From Methylobacillus flagellatus (GTDB lineage Bacteria > Pseudomonadota > Gammaproteobacteria > Burkholderiales > Methylophilaceae), in assembly GCF_005502435.1 (NCBI RefSeq), contig NZ_SCOU01000001.1:372001-436000 (forward strand): a stretch of DNA of 64,000 nt, read 5' to 3'. The notes beneath the pieces were generated by a model that saw only the letters and a list, made by a program, of their open reading frames with translations, did not search any database and was not told the origin of the DNA. Shown piece by piece: positions 55,968 to 64,000 of this stretch; within the stretch, counting starts at the first letter, position 1, and every line of letters begins with the position of its first letter. A program made the position numbers and the translations under genes.

Positions 55968-56624
55968 TCAGGGAGACTTCCAGCTGCCGTAGCCCTGAAA
56001 CTGCACATGCACTGCCTGCATCTCTATAGCACTGAGCAGATGCGGCTCACCGACCTGCAAGGCACGCCAATACTGCTCGCACAAGTTTTCGACCTCCACC
56101 GCCAGCGCCAATGCCTGTTGCAGGCTGGCACCGACCGCGATCATGCCGTGGTTGGCCAGCAGGCAGGCACGTCGCTCGCTCAACGCTGACAGCGCCGCAT
56201 CGGAAAGCGCCTGGGAACCGAACAATGCGTAAGGCGCACAGCGGATGTCATCACCGCCAGCCACCGCGATCATGTAATGAAACGCAGGCACGTCAAGGCG
56301 CAGGCAGGCCAGCGTGGTCGCAAAACTGGAATGGGTATGCACCACGGCATGCACTTCCGGACGTGCCTGCAGGATGTCACGATGGAAGCGCCACTCGCTG
56401 GTGGGCTTGGCTTCGTCACTGCCATTGGATTTACTGCTCACATTGCCCTGCATGTCCATCCACACCATGTCATGCGGCGTCATCAGCTCCACCGCCATGC
56501 CGCTGGGCGTGACCAGCATACCATGACCATCGCGCACGCTGACGTTGCCTGAGGTGCCGCGATTGAGCCCGAGCTCGCTCAAGGCGCGCGTGACTTGCAA
56601 TAATTGTTCGCGCAATTGACTCAT
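55968..56624 (-). CDS. Class II aldolase, probable 5-methylthioribulose-1-phosphate aldolase
   Basis: The 218-residue protein is a class II aldolase/adducin-fold enzyme with the metal ligands Glu77 (PTSEWRFH), His96 and His98 (VVHTHSS), and His159 (LLANHGM). It follows mtnA on the same strand. In the DHAP shunt of methylthioadenosine salvage, MtnA makes methylthioribulose 1-phosphate and this aldolase type splits it to dihydroxyacetone phosphate and methylthioacetaldehyde. MtnB dehydratase is the alternative, but the FHYMIAVAGGDDIRCAPYA segment is more aldolase-like. Start ATG 56624 has AGGGG upstream. Confidence 0.75.
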   Translation of the reverse strand: MSQLREQLLQVTRALSELGLNRGTSGNVSVRDGHGMLVTPSGMAVELMTPHDMVWMDMQGNVSSKSNGSDEAKPTSEWRFHRDILQARPEVHAVVHTHSSFATTLACLRLDVPAFHYMIAVAGGDDIRCAPYALFGSQALSDAALSALSERRACLLANHGMIAVGASLQQALALAVEVENLCEQYWRALQVGEPHLLSAIEMQAVHVQFQGYGSWKSP

Positions 56625-56738
56625 GTCACCCCTCACATCCGTAGTCTTGATGGTTTGTAAATGGCTAGCCCGTGACTGGGCTGGCTAGCGGTGGTGCGCA
56701 TCATCATCTTGCGATTTTCAGAACAGCCGTTCAATCCA

Positions 56739-57863
<1,125 letters not shown>

Positions 57864-58188
57864 TATTAATAGCTTCAGTAATTTATGAATAGCCGCTTTT
57901 GAAAGACAAATCTAACTTGCCAATAGAGCTTATACCGCAAATCTTAACAGCCTGTAGCGCACTCAGCGTGATGCCACCAAGTAAACGTCATGCCTTCAAG
58001 TAACCCAGCCGTTGTGAGCCATCGCCATCCGCGTGAACGTTTGTTCAACATGCCATCAACCCCGAGATAACGCTTAGATACTTTTTAGTTACAAGCCATT
58101 CCAGTTCTAACCGCTATCGGCAATAGCGACCTGTGATTCGATGACCAAACCGGCTTGAGCCATGTCAATTCTCCACATCCACATTATC

Positions 58189-58197
58189 TGTGGATAA
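58189..58197 (-). other. Perfect DnaA box with two near-matches beside it
   Basis: TGTGGATAA at 58189-58197 is the complement of TTATCCACA. TTCTCCACA (58169-58177) and ACATCCACA (58176-58184) lie within 30 bp in the opposite sense. Without dnaA, dnaN or rpmH nearby this is more likely a titration or regulatory site than oriC. Confidence 0.5.
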
Positions 58198-58495
58198 CTT
58201 TGTGAATGCTTGTGACTTAAAACGGTAACTATTGCTTTCAAAAGCATTTTTTACCATCGCTTAAATTTTAGGCTTTAATTTTTAAGTGCTTATAAACAAT
58301 AACTTGCGATTTAATGATTTTTATTGTCATTTAGAGGCGTAACTTAAAGTAACGCTTAAGCTTGTGTGCACAAGTCTTGAATTTCCAGCGTGCCGAATCG
58401 GCTGAAAGCCGCTCGCCACCTGCTCTTCAAGCGAAAAGATGGCTACAGCTAGCCACCTGTCTGAAAAATAAGTCGTATTTTTTACGTTAAGCGAT

Positions 58496-58523
58496 GTCCC
58501 TTTTTCAGGTCTCGATTGACATA
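58496..58523 (+). promoter_or_regulatory. Conserved promoter-like element, copy 1 (upstream of exbB)
   Basis: GTCCCTTTTT, six variable bases, then TCGATTGACATA. The same arrangement recurs at 60908 and 63072. This copy is 187 bp before the exbB start, implying a long leader. It is probably read by the FecI-type sigma factor encoded at 61562. Confidence 0.65.
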
Positions 58524-58710
58524 GTAATCAGATGCAGAAAATTGGGATCCACTCAATGTGCATCATGCAGCCAAGTAATTTTTTGCCAGCACATCAGGAA
58601 AACCGGGCCGTCATTCGTCATAGCTAATGACAGGCAGGAATTAAGCTGATTTTGGCACTGGGCCTGGGTGCACGATTTTTCAACATCAAACCAACTTTGG
58701 ATGAACAACT

Positions 58711-59355
58711 ATGGATGCAGTGCCGGATATCGTAGATGCAGTGCTTTATTTTCTCGGGTTTCTTTCCATACTGATCTGGACGGTGGGCATCGCCAAGGCG
58801 ATCGTCTTTTACCGTGGCGCAGGGGATGACAGGCACTTCATGCAGGGCTTTACGGTTGCAATGGATGTGCGTGATCTGCAAAGCCTGATGTCATCGGCAC
58901 AAGGCCGTCTGGCGCGCATCTGCCGGGCTGGCATTCAGGAACTGGCTGCACTGCATCGCATGACCGCCATCGTCGATGGGGACGACAAACGCGAATTGCT
59001 GCTGCATGCGCTGAAACAACAGGCTCATGAGGAGCAGGCGCGCATGGAGAATGGCTTGGGCATTCTTGCCAGCGTGGGCTCCACCGCACCTTTCATCGGT
59101 TTGTTCGGCACGGTATGGGGCATCATGAATGCGCTGACCAGCATTTCCGAAGCAGGCTCTGCCGGCCTGGATGTCGTCGCCGGGCCCATAGGGGAAGCAC
59201 TGATCGCCACCGCAATCGGCATCGCCACGGCCATTCCTGCTGTGCTGGCTTATAACTACTTTGTGCGCAAGGTGCGTTTGACCGTAGCCGGCATGGACAA
59301 CTTCTCTTCTTCCTTCCATCTGCTTGCCGTCAAGTCCGGTTTCAAACATGACTAA
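58711..59355 (+). CDS. exbB: ExbB-like MotA/TolQ/ExbB proton channel protein
   Basis: ExbB forms the inner-membrane proton channel that energises TonB. The 214-residue protein has three transmembrane helices: residues about 8-30, and two after residue 110 around GSTAPFIGLFGTVWGIMNAL and ATAIGIATAIPAVLAYNYF, the family-defining segments. It is first in exbB-exbD-tonB. Its upstream element is shared with a receptor gene downstream, so the energy system is probably made together with its own receptor. Confidence 0.92.
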   Translation: MDAVPDIVDAVLYFLGFLSILIWTVGIAKAIVFYRGAGDDRHFMQGFTVAMDVRDLQSLMSSAQGRLARICRAGIQELAALHRMTAIVDGDDKRELLLHALKQQAHEEQARMENGLGILASVGSTAPFIGLFGTVWGIMNALTSISEAGSAGLDVVAGPIGEALIATAIGIATAIPAVLAYNYFVRKVRLTVAGMDNFSSSFHLLAVKSGFKHD

Positions 59356-59398
59356 GCAGTCCTCACACTATCCATTACCCGGCGTGAAGGAATAGACC

Positions 59399-59809
59399 AT
59401 GGCAATGACCCCAGGCAGCGATGACAGCATGATGAGCGAGATTAATGTGACCCCACTGGTGGACGTCATGCTGGTACTGCTAACGGTGTTTATCGTCACT
59501 GCACCGTTGCTGATGAATGCCGTCCCCGTGACACTGCCCAAAGCGACCACCGATGCATCAATCCCCCAGTTGAAGTCGGTTCGCATCAGTGTCACCGGGG
59601 ATGGCACCCTGTATTTCAACGATACCGCGCTATCTGCCGATGCCTTGAACGTGCGCTTGAAACAAGCGGCACAAAACAAGGATATCTCGGTGGAGATCTT
59701 CGCAGATGAACGCGTGGAATATGGCATCGTTGCCAAGGTGATGGCAGCCACCCAGCGCGCAGGCATCAGCAAATTCACCTTTGTCATGCTGCCTGACGCC
59801 AGCAAATAA
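59399..59809 (+). CDS. exbD: ExbD biopolymer transport protein
   Basis: ExbD pairs with ExbB; its single helix carries the proton-coupling Asp, seen here in INVTPLVDVMLVLLTVF. The 136-residue protein has the usual short N-terminus and periplasmic domain. ATG 59399 has AAGGAA upstream. The tonB start follows the exbD stop by one base. Confidence 0.93.
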   Translation: MAMTPGSDDSMMSEINVTPLVDVMLVLLTVFIVTAPLLMNAVPVTLPKATTDASIPQLKSVRISVTGDGTLYFNDTALSADALNVRLKQAAQNKDISVEIFADERVEYGIVAKVMAATQRAGISKFTFVMLPDASK

Positions 59810-59810
59810 T

Positions 59811-60599
59811 ATGGTCATGATGCGAGAGATGGATGAGGCCGAGTGCATGCCCCAGCACGACCTGCAGCAGGCCAACAGTCGCATGGGGGTGGCGCTGCTG
59901 CTCGCACTGGGCATACATGGCTTGATGTTCGTTCTGCTGACGTTCACGAAAAGCGAGCCGCTGCTACTGCCCATGCGCGCTGAAGTGCAGCTGGCACAGT
60001 TGCAGGAGAAGGTCAGCGAGACGCCGCCGGTAGAGCCGGTCAAACCGGAGCCCGTCACCCCTACACCCGTTCAGCAAAAACCAGTGCCACGCAAGCAACC
60101 GTTACTGACGACCAACGCACCCAGCCCGGTTGCGGTAGAAGCGCAAGCCGCGCCCACCCCGGAGGTGACCGAGCCCATCACTGAAACCGTGACAGAAGCG
60201 CCCGCTCCTGTTGCCGAACAGCAAACGCAGACTGCCACAGCGCCCGTACGCGAAGCGACGCCTCCGCAGCCCTTGCAGGCCAGTTCGGAAGAAGCCAGCA
60301 ACAACGAAGCCTGGGATGGTTACGGCAAACTACTGCAAGACATGGTGGAAAAGCATAAAACCTACCCGCAGATCGCCATCCGCCGTCATCTGGAAGGCAA
60401 AGCCATGGTCAGCGCGCGTTTTGTCAAAGGCAAGCTGATCGAGATCGTACTGCTGGAACCGAAAAGCGGGCATGGCGTACTGGACAATGCCGCGCTTGAA
60501 ACACTCAAAAAAGCCATCAGCGCACTGCCCGTACAAGGTGACCTCGCCAGAAAGTCGTTCACCGTGATCGTGCCAGTGGATTTTCAGCTCGAAAGCTGA
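59811..60599 (+). CDS. tonB: TonB energy transducer
   Basis: TonB spans from the inner membrane to outer-membrane receptors. The 262-residue protein has an N-terminal helix with LLLALGIHGLMFVLLTF (including the conserved His), a Pro/Glu/Lys-rich periplasmic linker (VEPVKPEPVTPTPVQ), and the C-terminal domain with KTYPQIAIRRHLEGKAMV, where YP is the family hallmark. ATG 59811 is chosen, directly after exbD; several ATG codons follow within seven codons. It probably serves the receptor at 63134. Confidence 0.9.
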   Translation: MVMMREMDEAECMPQHDLQQANSRMGVALLLALGIHGLMFVLLTFTKSEPLLLPMRAEVQLAQLQEKVSETPPVEPVKPEPVTPTPVQQKPVPRKQPLLTTNAPSPVAVEAQAAPTPEVTEPITETVTEAPAPVAEQQTQTATAPVREATPPQPLQASSEEASNNEAWDGYGKLLQDMVEKHKTYPQIAIRRHLEGKAMVSARFVKGKLIEIVLLEPKSGHGVLDNAALETLKKAISALPVQGDLARKSFTVIVPVDFQLES

Positions 60600-60798
60600 G
60601 CACGCGTTTTAAATATCAAAGGCCCGCATAGGCACTGCTTGGCAGTTGATGATGTTGTGTGGACTGCGTGGCTCACTGTAGTTCCGCAAGCGCCACAGAC
60701 CTGTGGCAGGGGATTCATAAGCACAACGCATTGCACTGGAATTTGGAAAATCGGGAAGCGCATCAAAGTACGGCCCCCGATAAGACAACCTGACCCGG

Positions 60799-60818
60799 AT
60801 TCCGGCCTGCGCCGGAAT
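60799..60818. repeat. REP-like palindrome ATTCCGGC-CTGC-GCCGGAAT
   Basis: Eight-base perfect arms around CTGC, in the context GGATTCCGGCCTGCGCCGGA followed by ATGAC. This is the common dispersed repetitive palindrome of many proteobacteria and may be one of many copies in the genome. Confidence 0.8.
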
Positions 60819-60907
60819 GACAGGCACATGGGTGCTTACGGTTAAAGGGTAGAACAATCCCCGTTCCCCCCCCAAGGGGAGAAAATCCCGAATTTTTCTG
60901 CAGACTT

Positions 60908-60935
60908 GTCCCTTTTTATCGCTTCGATTGACATA
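60908..60935 (+). promoter_or_regulatory. Conserved promoter-like element, copy 2 (upstream of the unknown gene)
   Basis: GTCCCTTTTT-N6-TCGATTGACATA, followed by ACAGGTATGAA. It ends 32 bp before ATG 60968. The element and the bases after it match copy 3 almost exactly. Confidence 0.75.
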
Positions 60936-60967
60936 ACAGGTATGAAGGCAAACATGAGGCAACGCAC

Positions 60968-61363
60968 ATGCATATCCTGAAATTCAGACCGCACGAAGAA
61001 GAGATGGAAGCCCCCTTGCTGGAGTGGCGCCTTGGCGAGGCTGCGTCCAACCATGACCTGCCGCCCATTGAACATTTTCATGGCTTAGCCAAAAGTACTC
61101 GTTACACGGCAGGCGTGATCAAGCCTGACCATGTGGCGGCTACAGAACCGCTGCTGACGCAAGTGACGCCAGATTACCTCTGCTATGTGATGCAGCGCGT
61201 GATGGAGGAAGGCTTTCACGTTGAGCGCCTCAGCCGGTTCTGCTATTACAAGGGTCAACAGGAAGAACTGATCGCCGATCTGGAGTATTGGGTGAGCGTT
61301 TCCAGCCTGAAGATCAGTTTTAACCTGCAACTGGGCATCTGTTTGTTCGAACAAAGATTCTGA
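60968..61363 (+). CDS. Unknown 131-residue protein of the TonB cluster
   Basis: I do not recognise this family. The protein starts MHILKFRPHEEEMEAP, has no signal peptide or membrane helix, and is mildly acidic with scattered His and aromatic residues (IEHFHG, RFCYYKGQQEEL). It looks like a compact soluble cytoplasmic protein. It has its own copy of the promoter element shared with exbB and the receptor, and a terminator after it, so it is expected to be made under the same signal as the uptake system. Confidence 0.7.
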   Translation: MHILKFRPHEEEMEAPLLEWRLGEAASNHDLPPIEHFHGLAKSTRYTAGVIKPDHVAATEPLLTQVTPDYLCYVMQRVMEEGFHVERLSRFCYYKGQQEELIADLEYWVSVSSLKISFNLQLGICLFEQRF

Positions 61364-61371
61364 ACCGCCTG

Positions 61372-61398
61372 CACCCCACGTTAGGGGTGGTGGTTTTT
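61372..61398 (+). terminator. Rho-independent terminator after the unknown gene
   Basis: CACCCC (61372-61377) and GGGGTG (61384-61389) form a stem with an ACGTTA loop; T6 follows at 61393-61398. Confidence 0.75.
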
Positions 61399-61561
61399 TA
61401 AATGCATCATATTCTCAACAAGTGGTGGTTGATAACAACCACACCACTTCAGCCAAATAACATGATTTAATTTATTTTTTATACATATCAATAGTTTAAA
61501 CAGTTAAACAATGTGAGCATGGATATTGCTGCTGTCGTTACAGTTACTTTGGACGACGATC

Positions 61562-62077
61562 ATGACCACATACAACACTCTGCAGCATGCTGAATTTCAT
61601 GATTTCTACCAACTGCACAATAACTGGCTGTATTCCTGGCTGAGCAGAAAGCTGGGCTCCAGGTTCGACGCAGCAGACCTTGCCCAAGACACGTTCACCA
61701 GCATCTGGTCCTCTACCACGCGCTTTTCGATCAGCGATATCCGCGAACCACGTGCTTACCTCACCACCGTCGCGCAGCGCATCCTGATCAATTTCCAAAA
61801 GCACCAGTCACTGGAACGTGCTTATCTCGAAGCGCTGAGCCACCTGCCCGAAGCGGCCACACTAAGTACGGAAGAGCGCGCCATCCTGCTGGAGACACTG
61901 CAGCAGATCGACACCATGCTGGATGGTCTTGATGCCAAGGTAAGGCAGGCTTTTCTGTTGTCCCAAATGGAAGGCCTGGGCTATGCGGAGATCGCGGTGC
62001 AGCTCAAGGTCAGTGAACGCACCATCAAACGCTACATGGCAGAAGCGCTGACCCAGTGCCTGCTGTGCATGGACTGA
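61562..62077 (+). CDS. FecI-type extracytoplasmic-function sigma factor
   Basis: The 171-residue protein is an ECF sigma factor of the iron-uptake (FecI) class. The region 2 motif DLAQDTFTSIW and the region 4 helix-turn-helix GLGYAEIAVQLKVSERTIKRY are clear. Start ATG 61562 (MTTYNTLQHAEFHDFY) fits the family; the frame from 61526 adds an unlikely leader. It is followed 3 bp later by its anti-sigma/FecR gene. It is the best candidate to read the three promoter elements in this cluster. Confidence 0.92.
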   Translation: MTTYNTLQHAEFHDFYQLHNNWLYSWLSRKLGSRFDAADLAQDTFTSIWSSTTRFSISDIREPRAYLTTVAQRILINFQKHQSLERAYLEALSHLPEAATLSTEERAILLETLQQIDTMLDGLDAKVRQAFLLSQMEGLGYAEIAVQLKVSERTIKRYMAEALTQCLLCMD

Positions 62078-62080
62078 GCC

Positions 62081-63046
62081 GTGCAGCTATCACCGACACG
62101 CAACTCCGCGACGGCCGCAATCAGGGAGGCGGCCGAATGGCTGCTGCGCATGCGCGAAAAACCGCTCAACGCAAACGAGCTGGACGATTTCGAGCATTGG
62201 CGCACGCAAAGCCAGGAACATGTGCAGGCCTGGCGCAAAGCAGAATCACTGAGCCACAAGCTGCAAAGCATCCCCTCACGGCTGGGCATGGCGGTGCTGG
62301 ATAGGCCGCAATCCACGGATCGCCGCGAGTTCATCAAACTGCTCAGTGTGCTCATGGTGGCGGTCCCCACCGGGACACTGGCCTATAAACAACTGCCATG
62401 GGGAAGTTGGGTGGCGGATCATCAGACCGCCATCGGCGAGCAGCGCACCTTGACGCTGGCCGATGGTAGCAAGCTGCACATCAACACGGACAGCGCGGTG
62501 GATGTGGATTTCAATCCACATCAGCGCTTGGTCACCTTGCATCGCGGCGAAATCTACCTTGAATCCGGCCATGACGCGCTGGCTCGCCCTTTATGGGTAC
62601 AAACCTCACACGGGCGGCTGGTGGCACTGGGCACCAAGTTCATCGTACGTACTGAAAAGAACCGCAGCTATCTGGGCGTGACCGAGGGTGCTGTCGATGC
62701 CATCCCCAAAGAGAACATCCATCAAAACCTCATCGTGCATGCTGGCCATGAAGTCACCTTCAACGCCTACCAGATGTCCGATGCCGCGGCATTGAACGAC
62801 AACGCGTCAGCCTGGGTGGAAGGCGCCATTTATGCCGACCACATGCCGATAGAGCAGTTCATCGAAGAGATCGGACGCTATCGCAAAGGCGTATTGAAAT
62901 GCGACCCCTCGGTTGCTGGCATCAAAGTATCCGGTGCGTTCCAGCTGAATGACCCGGACCGCATCCTGGATGCCCTACAAAAAACTCGCCCCGTGCGGGT
63001 GGTGTGGCGCACTCGCTACTGGGGTGTCGTTCATTCCAGCACCTGA
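62081..63046 (+). CDS. FecR-family transmembrane signal transducer
   Basis: The 321-residue protein has a cytoplasmic N-terminus with the family pattern REAAEWLLRMREKPLNANELDDFEHW (given to locate it), one membrane helix (IKLLSVLMVAVPTGTLAY), and the periplasmic FecR domain with GEQRTLTLADGSKLHINTDS. It carries the signal from the receptor's N-terminal domain to the sigma factor. GTG 62081 starts it; there is no strong ribosome site, which fits coupling to the sigma gene. Confidence 0.9.
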   Translation: MQLSPTRNSATAAIREAAEWLLRMREKPLNANELDDFEHWRTQSQEHVQAWRKAESLSHKLQSIPSRLGMAVLDRPQSTDRREFIKLLSVLMVAVPTGTLAYKQLPWGSWVADHQTAIGEQRTLTLADGSKLHINTDSAVDVDFNPHQRLVTLHRGEIYLESGHDALARPLWVQTSHGRLVALGTKFIVRTEKNRSYLGVTEGAVDAIPKENIHQNLIVHAGHEVTFNAYQMSDAAALNDNASAWVEGAIYADHMPIEQFIEEIGRYRKGVLKCDPSVAGIKVSGAFQLNDPDRILDALQKTRPVRVVWRTRYWGVVHSST

Positions 63047-63071
63047 CAAAAAAAATAATTGCGATTTTTTT

Positions 63072-63099
63072 GTCCCCTTTTTAGCACTCGATTGACATA
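63072..63099 (+). promoter_or_regulatory. Conserved promoter-like element, copy 3 (upstream of the TonB receptor)
   Basis: GTCCCCTTTT-N6-TCGATTGACATA, followed by ACAAGTATGAA, ends 34 bp before ATG 63134. It lies between the fecR-like gene and the receptor, where a FecI-type sigma factor is expected to act. Confidence 0.78.
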
Positions 63100-63133
63100 A
63101 CAAGTATGAACTTTCAATCGGGGAGCGGTAGCG

Positions 63134-64000
63134 ATGTTCAACTACAAGAAAAAACGAATTGGTGTGGCGGTATTGTTCGCCCTTTCCAGCATGCAAAATT
63201 TGCCGCTAGCTGTCGCAGAGACTGACTCAGCTAAAACAAATACCAAGTATTACAACATTCCGGCCAGCCCGCTGGGCAATGCCCTTTCTCGCCTGGCAGG
63301 GCAAAGCGGCATCACCCTCTCGTTCGACCCCAAGCTCACTGACGGCAAAGACAGTAAAGGCCTGACCGGCACCTACAGCCTCAGCGAAGGCTTCAGGAAA
63401 CTGCTTGAAGACAGCGGACTGGAAGTGGTCAATGACCAGCATGGTGGTTACTTTCTGGACAAAGCAGCACCCGTAGTTAAACCCAAAGACAAGGTCCCGG
63501 AACTGGGCGCCGATATCAAAACACTACAGCTTGATGCCGTCAATGTGCGCGCCAAGCGCTTCTACGAGATCGGACCCCTCCCCGGGCTGGGCCTCACCAA
63601 GGAAGAGATCCCGGGCAACGTGCAGTCCATCAGCGCCGAAGAGATCAAAGCAGCAAACTCCATCAGCCTCGCCGACCTGTTCAACCGCAAGCTGCAATCC
63701 GTCAACGTGAACGACTATCAGGGCAACCCGTTCCAGATGGACATCACCTACCGTGGCTTCACCGCAGGCCCGCAGATCGGCACGCCGCAGGGCCTGTCTG
63801 TGTTCTTCGATGGCATTCGTGTCAATGAGCCGTTTGGCGATGTGGTCAACTGGGACATGATCCCCATGAATGCACTGGCCTCTGTGGATGTGTTCCCAGG
63901 CTCCAACCCCATCTTTGGCTTGAACACGCTAGGCGGTGCCTTCACCGTCAAGACCAAGGACGGCTTCAACCATGAAGGTTTCGATGCCAATGTGCTGACC
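63134..64000 (+). CDS. TonB-dependent receptor with N-terminal signalling (STN) domain, 3' truncated by window edge
   Basis: An open frame runs from ATG 63134 to the last base (289 codons). It has a signal peptide (VLFALSSMQNLPLAVAE), then a secretin/TonB short N-terminal domain at about residues 35-110 (YNIPASPLGNALSRLAGQSG), which in this class contacts FecR. A plug domain begins near residue 135, with QSISAEEIKAANSISLADLF and GLNTLGGAFTVKTKDGF. A GGGGAGCGG leader with GGAG lies upstream of the ATG. The ligand is unknown; a ferric siderophore is the default, other metal complexes are possible. Confidence 0.9.
   Translation, partial: MFNYKKKRIGVAVLFALSSMQNLPLAVAETDSAKTNTKYYNIPASPLGNALSRLAGQSGITLSFDPKLTDGKDSKGLTGTYSLSEGFRKLLEDSGLEVVNDQHGGYFLDKAAPVVKPKDKVPELGADIKTLQLDAVNVRAKRFYEIGPLPGLGLTKEEIPGNVQSISAEEIKAANSISLADLFNRKLQSVNVNDYQGNPFQMDITYRGFTAGPQIGTPQGLSVFFDGIRVNEPFGDVVNWDMIPMNALASVDVFPGSNPIFGLNTLGGAFTVKTKDGFNHEGFDANVLT

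Larger units (their letters stand above)
57864..58710. other. AT-rich gene-free region upstream of the exbBD-tonB cluster
   Basis: About 850 bp carry no plausible gene on either strand and are visibly richer in A and T than the flanks. They hold a perfect DnaA box with two near-matches (58169-58197), a small stem followed by T6 (58233-58252), a 6-bp stem TGGCTA-CAGC-TAGCCA (58440-58455) and the first copy of the conserved promoter element (58496-58523). A small RNA or a genomic-island border is possible; neither is shown. Confidence 0.6.
60600..60967. other. Gene-free spacer between tonB and the 131-residue unknown gene
   Basis: These 368 bp hold a REP-like palindrome (60799-60818) and the second copy of the conserved promoter element (60908-60935). 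Frames across it are short and, on the minus strand, are the typical translation of the repeat (SFRRRPESG), so no gene is called. Confidence 0.7.

Noticed and set aside
58169-58197. Replication origin
   Set aside because: DnaA boxes are few, and no dnaA, dnaN, gyrB, rpmH or parAB genes lie nearby; a titration or regulatory site is more likely.
60584-60829. 81-codon minus-strand gene after tonB
   Set aside because: Its N-terminus is the standard translation of the REP-like palindrome (SFRRRPESG); no other support.
58512-63099. TTGACA in the three elements as a sigma-70 -35 box
   Set aside because: No TATAAT-like sequence is found 16-18 bp downstream in any copy, while the conserved GTCCC block lies upstream, which fits an ECF-type promoter better.

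Overview
The window looks like the chromosome of a methylotrophic betaproteobacterium, most likely Methylophilaceae (Methylotenera, Methylovorus or Methylobacillus-like). This is inferred from the mxaRSACKL methanol-oxidation accessory cluster, a complete isc operon, the beta-type order pyrG-kdsA-eno-ftsB, leuCDB next to a citramalate synthase, hpnCDE squalene genes and fabA-fabB. Coding density is high and most genes are ordinary housekeeping functions.

Layout. 1-3915: iscS (3' end), iscU, iscA, hscB, hscA, fdx. 4064-9819: leuB, leuD and leuC (minus), an XRE/MmyB-type regulator, and cimA; together they make leucine and can make isoleucine precursors from pyruvate. 9967-13351: two alcohol dehydrogenase-type oxidoreductases and a TetR regulator, with two copies of a probable TetR operator. 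13498-14900: amtB with a sigma-54 promoter and two NtrC-type sites. 14961-24455: a DedA-rhodanese fusion, gluQ, a siderophore receptor, hslO, RNA-modification enzymes, a 2-oxoglutarate/Fe dioxygenase and several conserved unknowns.

24474-34021 (minus strand) is the most unusual part. It is a tightly packed eight-gene operon encoding a degenerate ABC ATPase, an MCE (MlaD-like) protein, a repeat-containing lipoprotein, a CHASE2 protein with a catalytically dead cyclase domain, a FecR-like periplasmic protein, an MlaE-like permease, a 1260-residue WD40-caspase protein with an intact His/Cys dyad, and a 41-residue membrane protein. I do not recognise this combination as a described system.

34506-42560: a DUF808 protein, tRNA-Ser(UGA) with a partial duplicate beside it, def, methylthioinosine phosphorylase, hpnCDE, a holin-like protein, fabB and fabA. 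42773-48209: mxaR, S, A, C, K, L without mxaFJGI in the window. 48259-57863: ygfX/ygfZ, an outer-membrane protein, ftsB-eno-kdsA-pyrG, a secreted hydrolase, and a class II aldolase with mtnA. With the phosphorylase at 36230-36976, these last two outline a methylthioadenosine salvage (DHAP-shunt type) route.

57864-64000: after about 850 bp of AT-rich gene-free DNA comes a TonB system: exbB, exbD, tonB, an unknown gene, a FecI-type sigma factor, a FecR-type anti-sigma factor and the start of a TonB-dependent receptor with a signalling domain. A 28-bp element with the same layout, GTCCCYTTTT-N6-TCGATTGACATA, occurs three times upstream of genes here and is a good candidate for the promoter of this sigma factor.

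Across the whole window, short tandem repeats (11-25 bp units, two to four copies) sit repeatedly at gene starts and ends, several of them in frame inside coding sequence.
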